The notes under the pieces are model-generated. The model was not told the origin of the DNA, made no database searches, and was given only the letters and a program-made list of their open reading frames with translations. The position numbers were made by a program, and so were the translations under genes. A stretch of 64,000 nucleotides of DNA from Ferruginibacter sp. (GTDB lineage: Bacteria > Bacteroidota > Bacteroidia > Chitinophagales > Chitinophagaceae): positions 124,001-188,000 of the forward strand of contig JABFQZ010000001.1 of NCBI GenBank assembly GCA_013141435.1, read 5' to 3'. Each line of letters opens with the position of its first letter. Within the stretch, counting starts at the first letter, position 1. This document shows positions 33,298-43,074 of this stretch, piece by piece.

Positions 33298-33323
33298 TTT
33301 TTAAAAAGTTTTGTGGTTGACAA

Positions 33324-33767
33324 TTAATTTTCCCAAGGTGCTTTACCATCTACAGTTAAGCCCATGCTACGAGCAGTACCAGCTATCATGCTCATAGCGC
33401 TATTTAGCGTAAAAGCATTCAAATCTGGCATTTTATCTTTAGCAATTTCTTCTACTTGTGCCCAAGTTACTTTACCTACTTTTACACGGTTAGGCTCTTT
33501 AGAACCAGATGTAATTTTAGCAGCTTCTAGTAATTGTACTGGAGCAGGAGGAGTTTTAATGATAAATTCAAAAGATTTATCGGCATAAACTGTGATAAGT
33601 ACTGGTAATACTTTACCAGGTTTGTCTTGTGTACGAGCATTGAATTGTTTACAAAACTCCATGATGTTTACACCCTTAGAACCTAGTGCAGGCCCAATTG
33701 GCGGTGCAGGGTTGGCTTGTCCTCCTTTACATTGGAGTTTTACATAGCCGGTAATTTCTTTAGCCAT
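33324..33767 (-). CDS. rplK: 50S ribosomal protein L11
   Basis: [36 protein letters not shown]. Confidence 0.98.
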   Translation of the reverse strand: MAKEITGYVKLQCKGGQANPAPPIGPALGSKGVNIMEFCKQFNARTQDKPGKVLPVLITVYADKSFEFIIKTPPAPVQLLEAAKITSGSKEPNRVKVGKVTWAQVEEIAKDKMPDLNAFTLNSAMSMIAGTARSMGLTVDGKAPWEN

Positions 33768-34102
33768 ATTTTAATTTTTTGGTGATAACGTTTTGTCATT
33801 TAACAAAACTCCCAATGCCTAGTTTTTACTTCGGCATTATTCAAAAGAACTATTTTGGGATTGCAAAAGTACAATAATATTTTTAAATTGGGCAATAAAT
33901 TTACTTTTTTTTGGAACAATGTAGTTTTTGTAATTAGGTTTTGCATTTTAGCTAGATTTAATAGTATCTATTATACAAATACTTAAAATACGTAAATACA
34001 TAAACACCACTTATCGATATTTATTATACCAATTAAAAAAAAAGAATTAAATTGCCCATTATTCCAGGACAAAATATTTATTTTATAATTAACAAAAATA
34101 CC

Positions 34103-37100
34103 ATGAAACTATTTTACCTAAAATGCATTGCGATTTTTATTACTATAACTTTTGCTTTTGCAATTTTGTCAAGTTGCAATTATAAAAACAATGCTGCTTA
34201 TGAGCAAAACGAAAATGATGAAGAAGAACATGATGAGTATGATGAACCAGGACAAGCAGCTGCTTTTGAAAACAAAAGAAACATGGATCCTACTACCGGC
34301 AAAGTAGATAGAGAAAGAATGTGGCAAGCAGTATTGCAAACGGAAGGGATTAAGAACATAAACAATTATTCAAATTCCTCAACTAATGCCTTAACCCCAC
34401 TTACTTGGTTAGAAAGAGGCTCAAATAGTGACGCCACCGGTCCAAGCAATGGAAATACAAGACCAGGAAACGGAGTTACATCTGGACGTATGCGTACCTT
34501 ATGGGTAGATTTGGCAGATGCTACAGGTAAAACAGTGTGGGTTGGTGGTATATCTGGTGGTTTGTGGAAAACCACAGATATTACTGCGACAACTCCAACA
34601 TGGACTTTGATAAACGATTATTTGAGTAACTTAGCTGTATCAGGTATTACACAAGATCCTACAAATACCAACATAATGTATTTTTGCACAGGGGAGTCTT
34701 ATTTTACTGGAGGTGGTGTAGGTGGTGTTGGTGTTTTCAAAAGTACAGATCATGGAGTTACTTGGGCTCAGCTAGCTAATACTTCTACTCAAAGGAGCTG
34801 TACAAAAATATTATGTGATGCTACCGGAAACGTATATTATAGTACACTAGGAGTTGGAGCAGATGTTGCACTAATGCGTTCGATGAACGGAGGTGCAAGT
34901 TGGGTAAACATTAACCCATTTGCTGCTGCTGGAGTTACACAAACATCTCGTATTCCAGATTTTGAAATAAGTTCTACAGGTAGAATGCATGTAATTGGTG
35001 GCTTCAGCTCAGCCTCTGCTACTTTGGGAGGATATAGATATTGCGATAACCCTACTGCCGCAACACCTACTTGGCAATCGGCAACTACTATGTTTACATG
35101 GCCATTTGGTACTGATGCTCGTACAGAATTATCAACAGTTGGTAATACTATTTATGCTTCTTTAGGTATGGCGGCAGTAGGTACTGCGGGTGGTAAAATT
35201 GAAAAAATTGCAAAATCAACTGATGGAGGTGATACTTGGATAACAAATGACTTAACTGCACAAAATATTTCCGATTTGAATGGTGGTGGACAAGGTGGGT
35301 ACTCCCAAGGATTAACCATTGATCCATCTAATACTAATACAGTAATTGTTGGTAGTCTCCGATTACTAAAATCTACAGATGGAGGAGTAACTTTTACCAA
35401 AATATCGGAGTGGGTTGGTACTACAGGGCAATATGTACATGCCGATATTCACAATATGGCTTGGTACGATGGTGGCAATAAATTATTAGTTTGTTCCGAT
35501 GGAGGATTATTTTACTCCACAAATAAGGGTACAAATTTTACGGATAAAAATACAGGTTTAAGATTAAAACAATTTTACGGTGTTTCCATACACCCAACGC
35601 AAACCAATTATTTCTTAGCTGGTGCTCAAGATAATGGAACACATCAATTCACAAACCCTGGCTTATCTTCCTCAATAGAAGTTTTGGGTGGAGATGGTGG
35701 TATAACTGCCATTGACCAAGATGAACCACAATTTCAAACTGGCGCATATGTATTTGCAAATTTTAGAAGATCTTCAAATGGTGGAGCCACCTGGGCAAGT
35801 AATGGTAGTGCAAGTAACGCTGGCCAATTTATTAATCCTTATGATTATGATAATACTACAAATAAAGTTTATGCAGGGTATAGTGCTGGCCAATATTTAA
35901 GATGGGAAAATCCACAATCTGGTTTTACACTTACTCCAGTTAGTATTACAGAGTTTGGTACAGCCTCTGTTGCCAGTGCAACTGTTTCCCCTTATACCGC
36001 AAACAGGGTATTTTTTGGGTTAACAAATGGTAAAGTTTTTAAAATCGACAATGCTGATCAAGCTACGCCTACTGTTACCGAAATTACACCTGCAGGTACT
36101 GCTGCAGGATTTGTAAATAGTGTAAATATTGGAGTTAGCGACCAAGATATTACAGTTACGCTTGCGAATGCATTTGCAACTGCAACAACCTCCATTTGGA
36201 GTACTACAAATGGAGGTACTAGTTGGGCTAGCATTGATGGAAATTTACCCGAAATGCCTGTTTACTGGGCTTTATATCATCCCGATGGAGATACAAAACA
36301 GTATATTGCAACAGAAACAGGTGTATGGAGTACCGATTTAATAAATGGTGCAGCTACAATATGGACACCAGAAAATACTTTCCCAACTGTAAAAACAAGT
36401 ATGCTTAAATACAGAGCTAGTGATCGTACTATTGCTGCAGCTACTTATGGTAGAGGCTTATGGACTGCAATAATACCTAGTGCTTGTACTCCTGTTGCAA
36501 TTACAACACAGGCTGCAAATGCTAGTATTTGTGATGGTACTAATGCATCATTTAGTGTAACTGCAACTGGTACTGTAGCCGGTTATCAATGGCAATTAAG
36601 TACAACAGGGGCTGGTGGTCCGTGGACAAACATTACAAATAATACAACATATTCTAATGCTACTACTACAACTTTAAATATTACTGCTGCAACAATTGCA
36701 ATGAATACAAATCAATATAGATGTTTAATTACTGGTAGTTGTGCTCCGTTAACTACAAATTCCAACCCTGCCACTCTTACCGTAAATGCAATACCTGCAG
36801 CACCTACTGTTACACCTACAGTTACATACTGCCAAGGTGCTACTGCAACTGCATTAACAGCTACTGGTACAGGTTTATTGTGGTATGCAGGTGCTACAGG
36901 TGGTGCACCAATAAGTACACCTACACCATCTACAACGGCAGTAGGTAGTACAATATATTATGTATCGCAAACTGTATCTACCTGCGAAAGCCCAAGATCT
37001 GCTATTACGGTAACCGTAAATGCAACACCATTAGCTCCTACAGTTACTACACCAGTAAATTATTGTCAAGGAGCTACTGCAACAGCTCTAACAGCTACTG

Positions 37101-39955
37101 GTACAAATTTAAAATGGTACACAGTACCAACTGCTGGCATTGCTTTAGGAGCAGCACCTACTCCAAGTACTGCTGCTGTGGGTTCTACTATTTATTATGT
37201 AAGTTCTACAATTGGTATATGCGAAGGACCAAGGGCAGCAATAACGGTAACAATTACAGGTGTACCAGCTGCACCAACAGTTACTGCTACTTATACATAT
37301 TGTCAAGGCTTTGCTGCACCAACACTTACTGCAACTGGTACCAATTTATTGTGGTATGCTGCTGCAACTGGTGGCACTGGTTCAATTACAGCACCAACTC
37401 CTTCTACAGCTTCGATTGGTACAATTTCTTATTTTGTAAGCCAAACTACTGGCTGCGAAAGCCCAAGGGCAGAAATAATGGTAACCACCGTTGCAGGTAC
37501 AGCTGCACCAACTGTAACTTCGCCTGTTGTATATTGCCAAGGTGCTACATCGGCTGCTTTGTCAGCCTCTGGCACTGCATTATTATGGTACACTACTGCT
37601 AGTGGTGGACCAGCAGGTACTGCTACAGCACCAACACCATCTACTACTAGTGTTGGTAATACTATATATTATGTTACACAAACATTAGGTATTTGCGAAA
37701 GCCCACGTACACCAATAACAGTAACGGTAAATGCTACACCGCCAGCACCTACTGTAGTTACTCCAGTTAATTATTGTCAGAATATGGCAGCTACAGCACT
37801 AACTGCTACAGGCACTAATTTAAAATGGTATGCTAATGCTACTGGTGGGCCAGTTTTAGCAGGAGCACCTACACCTACTACAACTACCTTAGGCAGTACA
37901 ACATATTATGTAAGTTCCACTATTGGCATTTGCGAAGGTCCAAGGGCTGCTATCACTGTTATTGTTGCTGCAGTATCTCCAATGCCAACTGTAGTTTCGC
38001 CAGTAACTTATTGCCAAAATACTACTTCAACAGCTTTAACAGCTACTGGTACAAATTTATTGTGGTACGCTGGCCCTACAGGTGGTACTGGTAGTGCAAC
38101 TGCACCAATACCAAGTACAACCACAGCAGGTAGTATTACCTATTATGTTACTCAAAATTCTACTTGTGGCGAAAGCCCAAGGGCTGCTATTACAGTTACT
38201 GTAAATGCTACTCCAGCAGCACCTACTGCTACTACAACTATAAACTATTGCCAAGGTGCTACAGCTACAGCCCTTACTGCTACTGGTTCTAACCTTATTT
38301 GGTATGCAAATGCAACTGGAGGTCCGGCTTTGCCTGGCGCACCAACACCATCTACAGCAACTGCTGGTACTACTAATTATTATGTTAGCCAAACTGTATT
38401 AACATGCGAAAGCCCTAGAACAATGATTGCAGTAACAGTTACTGCTTTACCAAGCTTGCCTACAGTTAGTACACCACTAACATATTGTATTGGTGCTACT
38501 GCTACAGCACTTACAGCTACTGGTACAAACTTAAAATGGTACACTGTACCTACTGCTGGTGTAGCTTTAGCAGGAGCACCCACACCAAGTACAGCAATAA
38601 TAGGCTCTACAACTTATTATGTAAGCCAGACTACTGGTACTTGCGAAAGTGGTAGAGCGCCAATAATTGTAAACGTAACAGCTGTAACAGCTGCACCTAC
38701 AGTTATTACACCAGTTGTATATTGCCAAGGCGCTACTGCGACAGCATTATCAGCTACTGGTACTAATTTGCTTTGGTATGCTGGCCCTTCTGGTGGTACA
38801 GGTAGTGCAACCGCACCTACAGTATCTACAACAACTGTGGGAAGTACTACTTATTATGTAAGTCAAACAGGAAACTGCGAAAGTCCAAGAACGGCTATAG
38901 TTGTAACAGTTAATCCTACACCAATTGCTCCAGTGGCTACTACTGCAATTTCTTATTGTCAAGGGTCGACAGCTTCAGCATTAACAGCTACTGGCACTGG
39001 TTTATTGTGGTACACATCGTTAACTGGTACAGGTTCTGCTATAGCACCTACACCTTCTACAACTGCTACAGGTACTACTACATATTATGTAAGCCAAACT
39101 ACAGGTATATGTGAAGGTCCAAAAACTGCCATTACAGTTACTGTAACATCTGCGCCAGCCATTACTACCCAACCACAAGATATCACCTCATGTGCTACTA
39201 CTGCTACATTTACTGTAACAGCTACTGGTACTGGTTTAACTTATCAATGGTATGTAAGTACAGATGGAGGATTAACATACAATCCTATTTTATCTGCAAC
39301 ATCTAACAGTGTAACATTAACAGGTCTTACACCTGCACAATCTAATAACAAATACCGTGTAATAGTTTCCTCAGGTACATGTACTGCTGCTACATCTAAT
39401 GCTGTATCGGCAAGAGTAGGTACAAACCCAGTAGTAATACTTACTGCAGCTCCTACTACAAATTTTAACCCTTATACAAATGGAGGTTTATATACTACAA
39501 TAAGCCCAGTAGGCAATTATACTTATCAATGGAGAAGAAATAGTATTTTATTATCTAACTCTGGTTCATCTATTACAAAAGCAAATGGTTTGTTAGATGA
39601 ATTTGGTAGTTATGTTGTAACTGTAACAGATGTGGCAACAGGTTGTACAGGATTATCTAACTCGGTATCGGTTAGTGATATTGATGGTGCAAGGGGTCAA
39701 TTATTTGTATCGCCTAACCCAACTACAGGAAAAATAAATGTAAGTTATTACAATAGCACTGCTACTGCTCAAGCCTTAATAGTGAATGTGTATAACGAAA
39801 AAGGTGCTAAAATAATAACTAAAGACATTACATTAGTAGGTAGATATGGCACCGCTAATGTTGACTTGTCAAAATTTGCTAACGGTACCTATATTATTAT
39901 TTTAAGAGATGCTACTGGAAAAAAAGTTGCAACAAATAAAGTGATAAAATACTAA
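34103..39955 (+). CDS. Giant secreted T9SS cargo: sialidase/Ycf48-like propeller, Ig-like repeats, C-terminal sorting domain
   Basis: Likely start MKLFYLKC; lipobox-like LSSC; BNR-like SxDGGxTW motifs; ten YCQGATATALTATGTNLxWY repeats; SPNPTTGKINVSYY...FANGTYIIILRDATGKKVATNKVIKY. Confidence 0.88.
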   Translation: MKLFYLKCIAIFITITFAFAILSSCNYKNNAAYEQNENDEEEHDEYDEPGQAAAFENKRNMDPTTGKVDRERMWQAVLQTEGIKNINNYSNSSTNALTPLTWLERGSNSDATGPSNGNTRPGNGVTSGRMRTLWVDLADATGKTVWVGGISGGLWKTTDITATTPTWTLINDYLSNLAVSGITQDPTNTNIMYFCTGESYFTGGGVGGVGVFKSTDHGVTWAQLANTSTQRSCTKILCDATGNVYYSTLGVGADVALMRSMNGGASWVNINPFAAAGVTQTSRIPDFEISSTGRMHVIGGFSSASATLGGYRYCDNPTAATPTWQSATTMFTWPFGTDARTELSTVGNTIYASLGMAAVGTAGGKIEKIAKSTDGGDTWITNDLTAQNISDLNGGGQGGYSQGLTIDPSNTNTVIVGSLRLLKSTDGGVTFTKISEWVGTTGQYVHADIHNMAWYDGGNKLLVCSDGGLFYSTNKGTNFTDKNTGLRLKQFYGVSIHPTQTNYFLAGAQDNGTHQFTNPGLSSSIEVLGGDGGITAIDQDEPQFQTGAYVFANFRRSSNGGATWASNGSASNAGQFINPYDYDNTTNKVYAGYSAGQYLRWENPQSGFTLTPVSITEFGTASVASATVSPYTANRVFFGLTNGKVFKIDNADQATPTVTEITPAGTAAGFVNSVNIGVSDQDITVTLANAFATATTSIWSTTNGGTSWASIDGNLPEMPVYWALYHPDGDTKQYIATETGVWSTDLINGAATIWTPENTFPTVKTSMLKYRASDRTIAAATYGRGLWTAIIPSACTPVAITTQAANASICDGTNASFSVTATGTVAGYQWQLSTTGAGGPWTNITNNTTYSNATTTTLNITAATIAMNTNQYRCLITGSCAPLTTNSNPATLTVNAIPAAPTVTPTVTYCQGATATALTATGTGLLWYAGATGGAPISTPTPSTTAVGSTIYYVSQTVSTCESPRSAITVTVNATPLAPTVTTPVNYCQGATATALTATGTNLKWYTVPTAGIALGAAPTPSTAAVGSTIYYVSSTIGICEGPRAAITVTITGVPAAPTVTATYTYCQGFAAPTLTATGTNLLWYAAATGGTGSITAPTPSTASIGTISYFVSQTTGCESPRAEIMVTTVAGTAAPTVTSPVVYCQGATSAALSASGTALLWYTTASGGPAGTATAPTPSTTSVGNTIYYVTQTLGICESPRTPITVTVNATPPAPTVVTPVNYCQNMAATALTATGTNLKWYANATGGPVLAGAPTPTTTTLGSTTYYVSSTIGICEGPRAAITVIVAAVSPMPTVVSPVTYCQNTTSTALTATGTNLLWYAGPTGGTGSATAPIPSTTTAGSITYYVTQNSTCGESPRAAITVTVNATPAAPTATTTINYCQGATATALTATGSNLIWYANATGGPALPGAPTPSTATAGTTNYYVSQTVLTCESPRTMIAVTVTALPSLPTVSTPLTYCIGATATALTATGTNLKWYTVPTAGVALAGAPTPSTAIIGSTTYYVSQTTGTCESGRAPIIVNVTAVTAAPTVITPVVYCQGATATALSATGTNLLWYAGPSGGTGSATAPTVSTTTVGSTTYYVSQTGNCESPRTAIVVTVNPTPIAPVATTAISYCQGSTASALTATGTGLLWYTSLTGTGSAIAPTPSTTATGTTTYYVSQTTGICEGPKTAITVTVTSAPAITTQPQDITSCATTATFTVTATGTGLTYQWYVSTDGGLTYNPILSATSNSVTLTGLTPAQSNNKYRVIVSSGTCTAATSNAVSARVGTNPVVILTAAPTTNFNPYTNGGLYTTISPVGNYTYQWRRNSILLSNSGSSITKANGLLDEFGSYVVTVTDVATGCTGLSNSVSVSDIDGARGQLFVSPNPTTGKINVSYYNSTATAQALIVNVYNEKGAKIITKDITLVGRYGTANVDLSKFANGTYIIILRDATGKKVATNKVIKY
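36800..39160 (+). repeat. Ten tandem ~237-bp (~79 aa) Ig-like repeats with a 3-unit higher-order period
   Basis: Manual alignment of APTVxxPVxYCQGATATALTATGTxLxWY...GSTxYYVSQTxGxCESPRxAIxVTV units. Confidence 0.85.
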
Positions 39956-39980
39956 AAAAATACAATTCCTTTCTACATTA

Positions 39981-40009
39981 AAAGGCTGCTTGAAAAAGCA
40001 GCTTTTTTT
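39981..40009. terminator. Rho-independent terminator
   Basis: aaaggctgcttgaaaaagcagctttttt. Confidence 0.9.
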
Positions 40010-40022
40010 ATTGGACTAATTT

Positions 40023-40060
40023 GAACAATTTTATTATTTCAGAACAATTTTACTATTTCA
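40023..40060 (+). repeat. 19-bp tandem duplication
   Basis: gaacaattttattatttca / gaacaattttactatttca, one mismatch. Confidence 0.85.
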
Positions 40061-40139
40061 CACAGCGAAACAACGAAAACAAAGGTGCAGTTGAATAAAG
40101 TGAGTCTGCTGGGCATTCGATAATAATAAATTTGAGGTT

Positions 40140-40185
40140 AAAATCGGGTAAAGAATTTTGATTTATGATTCTTTACCCGATTTTA
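40140..40185. terminator. Hairpin with perfect ~17-bp stem
   Basis: aaaatcgggtaaagaat ... attctttacccgatttt. Confidence 0.75.
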
Positions 40186-40395
40186 TTTTTTTAATTTTGG
40201 TTCAAATTTCAAATTATTTATTGAGTATTTCAATAAATAATTTTCTCTATGAATAGATACTTTACTTAATAATGCTAATACAGATACTACCGAAGGCAAA
40301 AATATTTTACAAATTATGCATCAAATCAAAAACGAGGAATTGGATATATTATCAACTTAATTCGTAGTTATGATGTAAAAAATATAATACGGATT

Positions 40396-41286
40396 TTAAC
40401 TTACACCATCTACGAGCATTTCTTTATTTATTTTAAGTATTAAGCCTTGCAATACTTTACCAGGACCACATTCCATAAAATTAGTAGCCCCATTAGAAAT
40501 CATTGCTTGTACACATTGTGTCCATTTTACAGGTGCTGTAAGTTGTGCTATTAAATTATTTTTAATTTGTTCAGCTTCTACAACTGGGCTTGCAACTACA
40601 TTTTGATAAACTGGACAAGTAGGTGTGTTAAAATTAGTAGCATGTATTTTTGCTGCAAGTTCTTCTCTGGCAGGTGCCATAAGTGGTGAATGAAATGCAC
40701 CGCCAACAGGCAATACTAAGGCTCTTTTTGCTCCTGCTTCTTTCATACGAATGCAGGCTATTTCTATTCCTTTTATTGAACCGCTTATAACCAATTGCCC
40801 TGGACAATTGTAATTTGCTGCTACTACTATTTCTCCAGTTTCTTGCTTTATAGCAGCACAAATTTCTTCTACCTTTTCGTCGGCAAGGTTTAATACTGCT
40901 GCCATAGTACTTGGATTAGTTTCGCAAGCTTTTTGCATGGCACTTGCACGTACAGCTACTAATTGCAAAGCATTTGCAAACGATAAGGTACCATTAGCTA
41001 CCAATGCCGAAAATTCGCCTAGGGAATGCCCTGCTACCATTGTTGGATTAGCATTTGCAATATTTTTAAATGCTGCAACAGAGTGTATAAATATAGCAGG
41101 TTGTGTAATTTTTGTTTGTTTCAAATCTTCATCACTACCTGTAAACATTACTTCACTAATTTTAAAACCGAGTATGTCATTTGCTTCTTCAAATAATGAT
41201 TTAGCAGCATCATTACTTTCATATAAGTTTTTGCCCATACCACTATATTGTGCTCCTTGCCCTGGAAAAACGAATGCTTGTTTCAT
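40396..41286 (-). CDS. fabD: Malonyl CoA-acyl carrier protein transacylase
   Basis: FVFPGQGAQYSGMGKNLYE, VAGHSLGEFSALVA, GGAFHSPLM, ECGPGKVLQGL. Confidence 0.96.
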   Translation of the reverse strand: MKQAFVFPGQGAQYSGMGKNLYESNDAAKSLFEEANDILGFKISEVMFTGSDEDLKQTKITQPAIFIHSVAAFKNIANANPTMVAGHSLGEFSALVANGTLSFANALQLVAVRASAMQKACETNPSTMAAVLNLADEKVEEICAAIKQETGEIVVAANYNCPGQLVISGSIKGIEIACIRMKEAGAKRALVLPVGGAFHSPLMAPAREELAAKIHATNFNTPTCPVYQNVVASPVVEAEQIKNNLIAQLTAPVKWTQCVQAMISNGATNFMECGPGKVLQGLILKINKEMLVDGVS

Positions 41287-41592
41287 CTCTATATTTTTAT
41301 TTTTTTTAATAATTTGTTGTAGCTCAATTTATGTATATTTTTTATAAAAAGAGTATTTGATTATTTTTGATATTTAACCTTAGATTTAAACTCTACTATA
41401 TTTTTTTAAAATTCAAACCAACTCTATTGGTTTTATGATTAAATTTTATACTTATAATATTACAAAACTTTTGTTGGATTTAAAATTGCTCAAGTTTTTT
41501 TAAATACAAAGTTTTACTTTTTGTAACTTATATTAATATTATTAGTATTAATTTTGAAAAGAAATCAATGTTTAAACAATGTATTTTACTAT

Positions 41593-42306
41593 ATGAAAAA
41601 AATTATAACAAGAGCAAACGAAAGAGGTTCAATTAACCATGGTTGGCTAAAACCAGCACACTATTTTAGCTTTGGAGGTTGGCAAAATCCAGAGAAAGTT
41701 CATTTTGGAGCATTGAGGGTTTTAAATGATGATTGGATTGCTGGTGGTGGTGCTTTTGCTACTCATCCTCACGACAATATGGAAATTGTAACCATACCAT
41801 TTACAGGTGCATTAAAACATAAAGATAGCACAGGTGGTGAAGGAGTTATACAAGCAGGCGATGTGCAAATAATGAGTGCTGGTAGCGGAGTGCTACATAG
41901 CGAAGCAAACGAAAGTGCTACAGAAGCTGTAACGCTTTTTCAAATTTGGGTTTTTCCTAAAGAAAAAAATATTGTGCCAAGGTACGACCAACGTAGTTTT
42001 AATGTAAATGAAAGAGAGGGTAAATGGCAAGTAGTAGTATCGCCATTAGAAAAGGATAATGCTCTATGGATAAACCAAGATGCTCGTTTTTCGATGGTAA
42101 ATATAAAAGCTGGCGAAAAAATAAATTATGAAAATGCTTTTGCTGGTAATGGTGTGTATTTGGAGGTTATAAAAGGTACTATGGAAGTTGATGGTATAAA
42201 ATTTGATAATAGAGATGCTGTTGGAATTTGGGAAACAGATAGTTTTGAAATAAATATATTAACTGATGTAGAATTATTAGCAATTGAAGTACCCATGCAT
42301 TTTTAA
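41593..42306 (+). CDS. Pirin family protein
   Basis: GWLKPAHYFSFGGW, FATHPHDNMEIVTIPFTGALKHKDSTG, GSGVLHSEAN. Confidence 0.93.
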   Translation: MKKIITRANERGSINHGWLKPAHYFSFGGWQNPEKVHFGALRVLNDDWIAGGGAFATHPHDNMEIVTIPFTGALKHKDSTGGEGVIQAGDVQIMSAGSGVLHSEANESATEAVTLFQIWVFPKEKNIVPRYDQRSFNVNEREGKWQVVVSPLEKDNALWINQDARFSMVNIKAGEKINYENAFAGNGVYLEVIKGTMEVDGIKFDNRDAVGIWETDSFEINILTDVELLAIEVPMHF

Positions 42307-42309
42307 ATA

Positions 42310-42337
42310 AAAAACCGACACAATAAAGTGACGGTTT
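42310..42337. terminator. Hairpin downstream of the pirin gene
   Basis: aaaccgacacaataaagtgacggttt. Confidence 0.6.
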
Positions 42338-42426
42338 AGTTGCTAATTGTTGTTACCCCTAAAAACAATTAAATTTTTCTACAAATTTCAAATATATATT
42401 TATAATAATTTAATAATAATTGGTCA

Positions 42427-42936
42427 TTATAGATTTTTAGAAAAAACACCTCCTGTAATATTTTTTACAGAGCTACAATCTTCTAATTTTGCAGCGTTGA
42501 AAGAAAACGTACCTGCAATTTTTGTTGCCGACAATTCGGTAATTACCAATGTTCCATTAGGCACAAACCCAGCTTGTGGAAAACTAACCCCACAACCTAC
42601 CGAACTGTAAACTACTCCCGGAGCCGCAATACCAGGGCCATAAGTAGCACTGCCATGATTGGTGCCTAATCCTAAACTGTATGTACCAGTAGTTGTAATG
42701 CTACCTAGCTGAATTTGAATTTGTTTACCAGTAGCATCGGCACCCTGTATGGTTAGTACATTGCCTGTATAAAGAATGTTTACAAGGAAATTTGCTGTAA
42801 AAGCGCCACCATCTACAGTTGCAGTTACTGTACCAGAGCCAGTAACTGCAGCATCAGGCGTACTTTTTTTACATGCAGTAATACTTAACGTTAAAACTAT
42901 TAATGCTAATTTGCTAATTGTGATAATTTTTTTCAT
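42427..42936 (-). CDS. Hypothetical lipoprotein (DUF6252-like beta protein)
   Basis: Lipobox LSITACKKS; 169 aa; beta-rich GxxTATVDGGAFTA. Confidence 0.6.
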   Translation of the reverse strand: MKKIITISKLALIVLTLSITACKKSTPDAAVTGSGTVTATVDGGAFTANFLVNILYTGNVLTIQGADATGKQIQIQLGSITTTGTYSLGLGTNHGSATYGPGIAAPGVVYSSVGCGVSFPQAGFVPNGTLVITELSATKIAGTFSFNAAKLEDCSSVKNITGGVFSKNL

Positions 42937-42965
42937 TTTGCTATTTTTTTTTAATTTATTTACAA

Positions 42966-43020
42966 TGCAAACATAAAGGCATATTTTGTACTGACATATA
43001 CCGTGAATTACGTAATTTTT
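42966..43020 (-). promoter_or_regulatory. Shared promoter module copy A (TAtgTTTG -7 box plus ATTACGTAAT palindrome)
   Basis: tgcaaacataaaggcatattttgtactgacatataccgtgaattacgtaattttt; compare 46832-46887. Confidence 0.65.
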
Positions 43021-43074
43021 AAAAAAGATGTCAGCAAAAAACTGGAAGTCTCTTTTTTATCTTTTCGAACATTT

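Noticed and set aside
36739-38962. Cys/Tyr- and Ser/Cys-rich alternative-frame ORFs in the Ig repeat region (36739-36948, 37063-37602, 38057-38392, 38750-38962)
   Set aside because: Products of the repeat composition in other frames; not independent genes
36800-39160. Could the regularly spaced repeats be a CRISPR array?
   Set aside because: Period is ~237 bp, in frame, protein-coding and diverged; no short identical repeats with unique spacers
40260-40390. Possible relic RGIGYIINLIRSYDVKN between the T9SS giant and fabD
   Set aside because: A ~25-residue frame only; no family could be recognised with confidence
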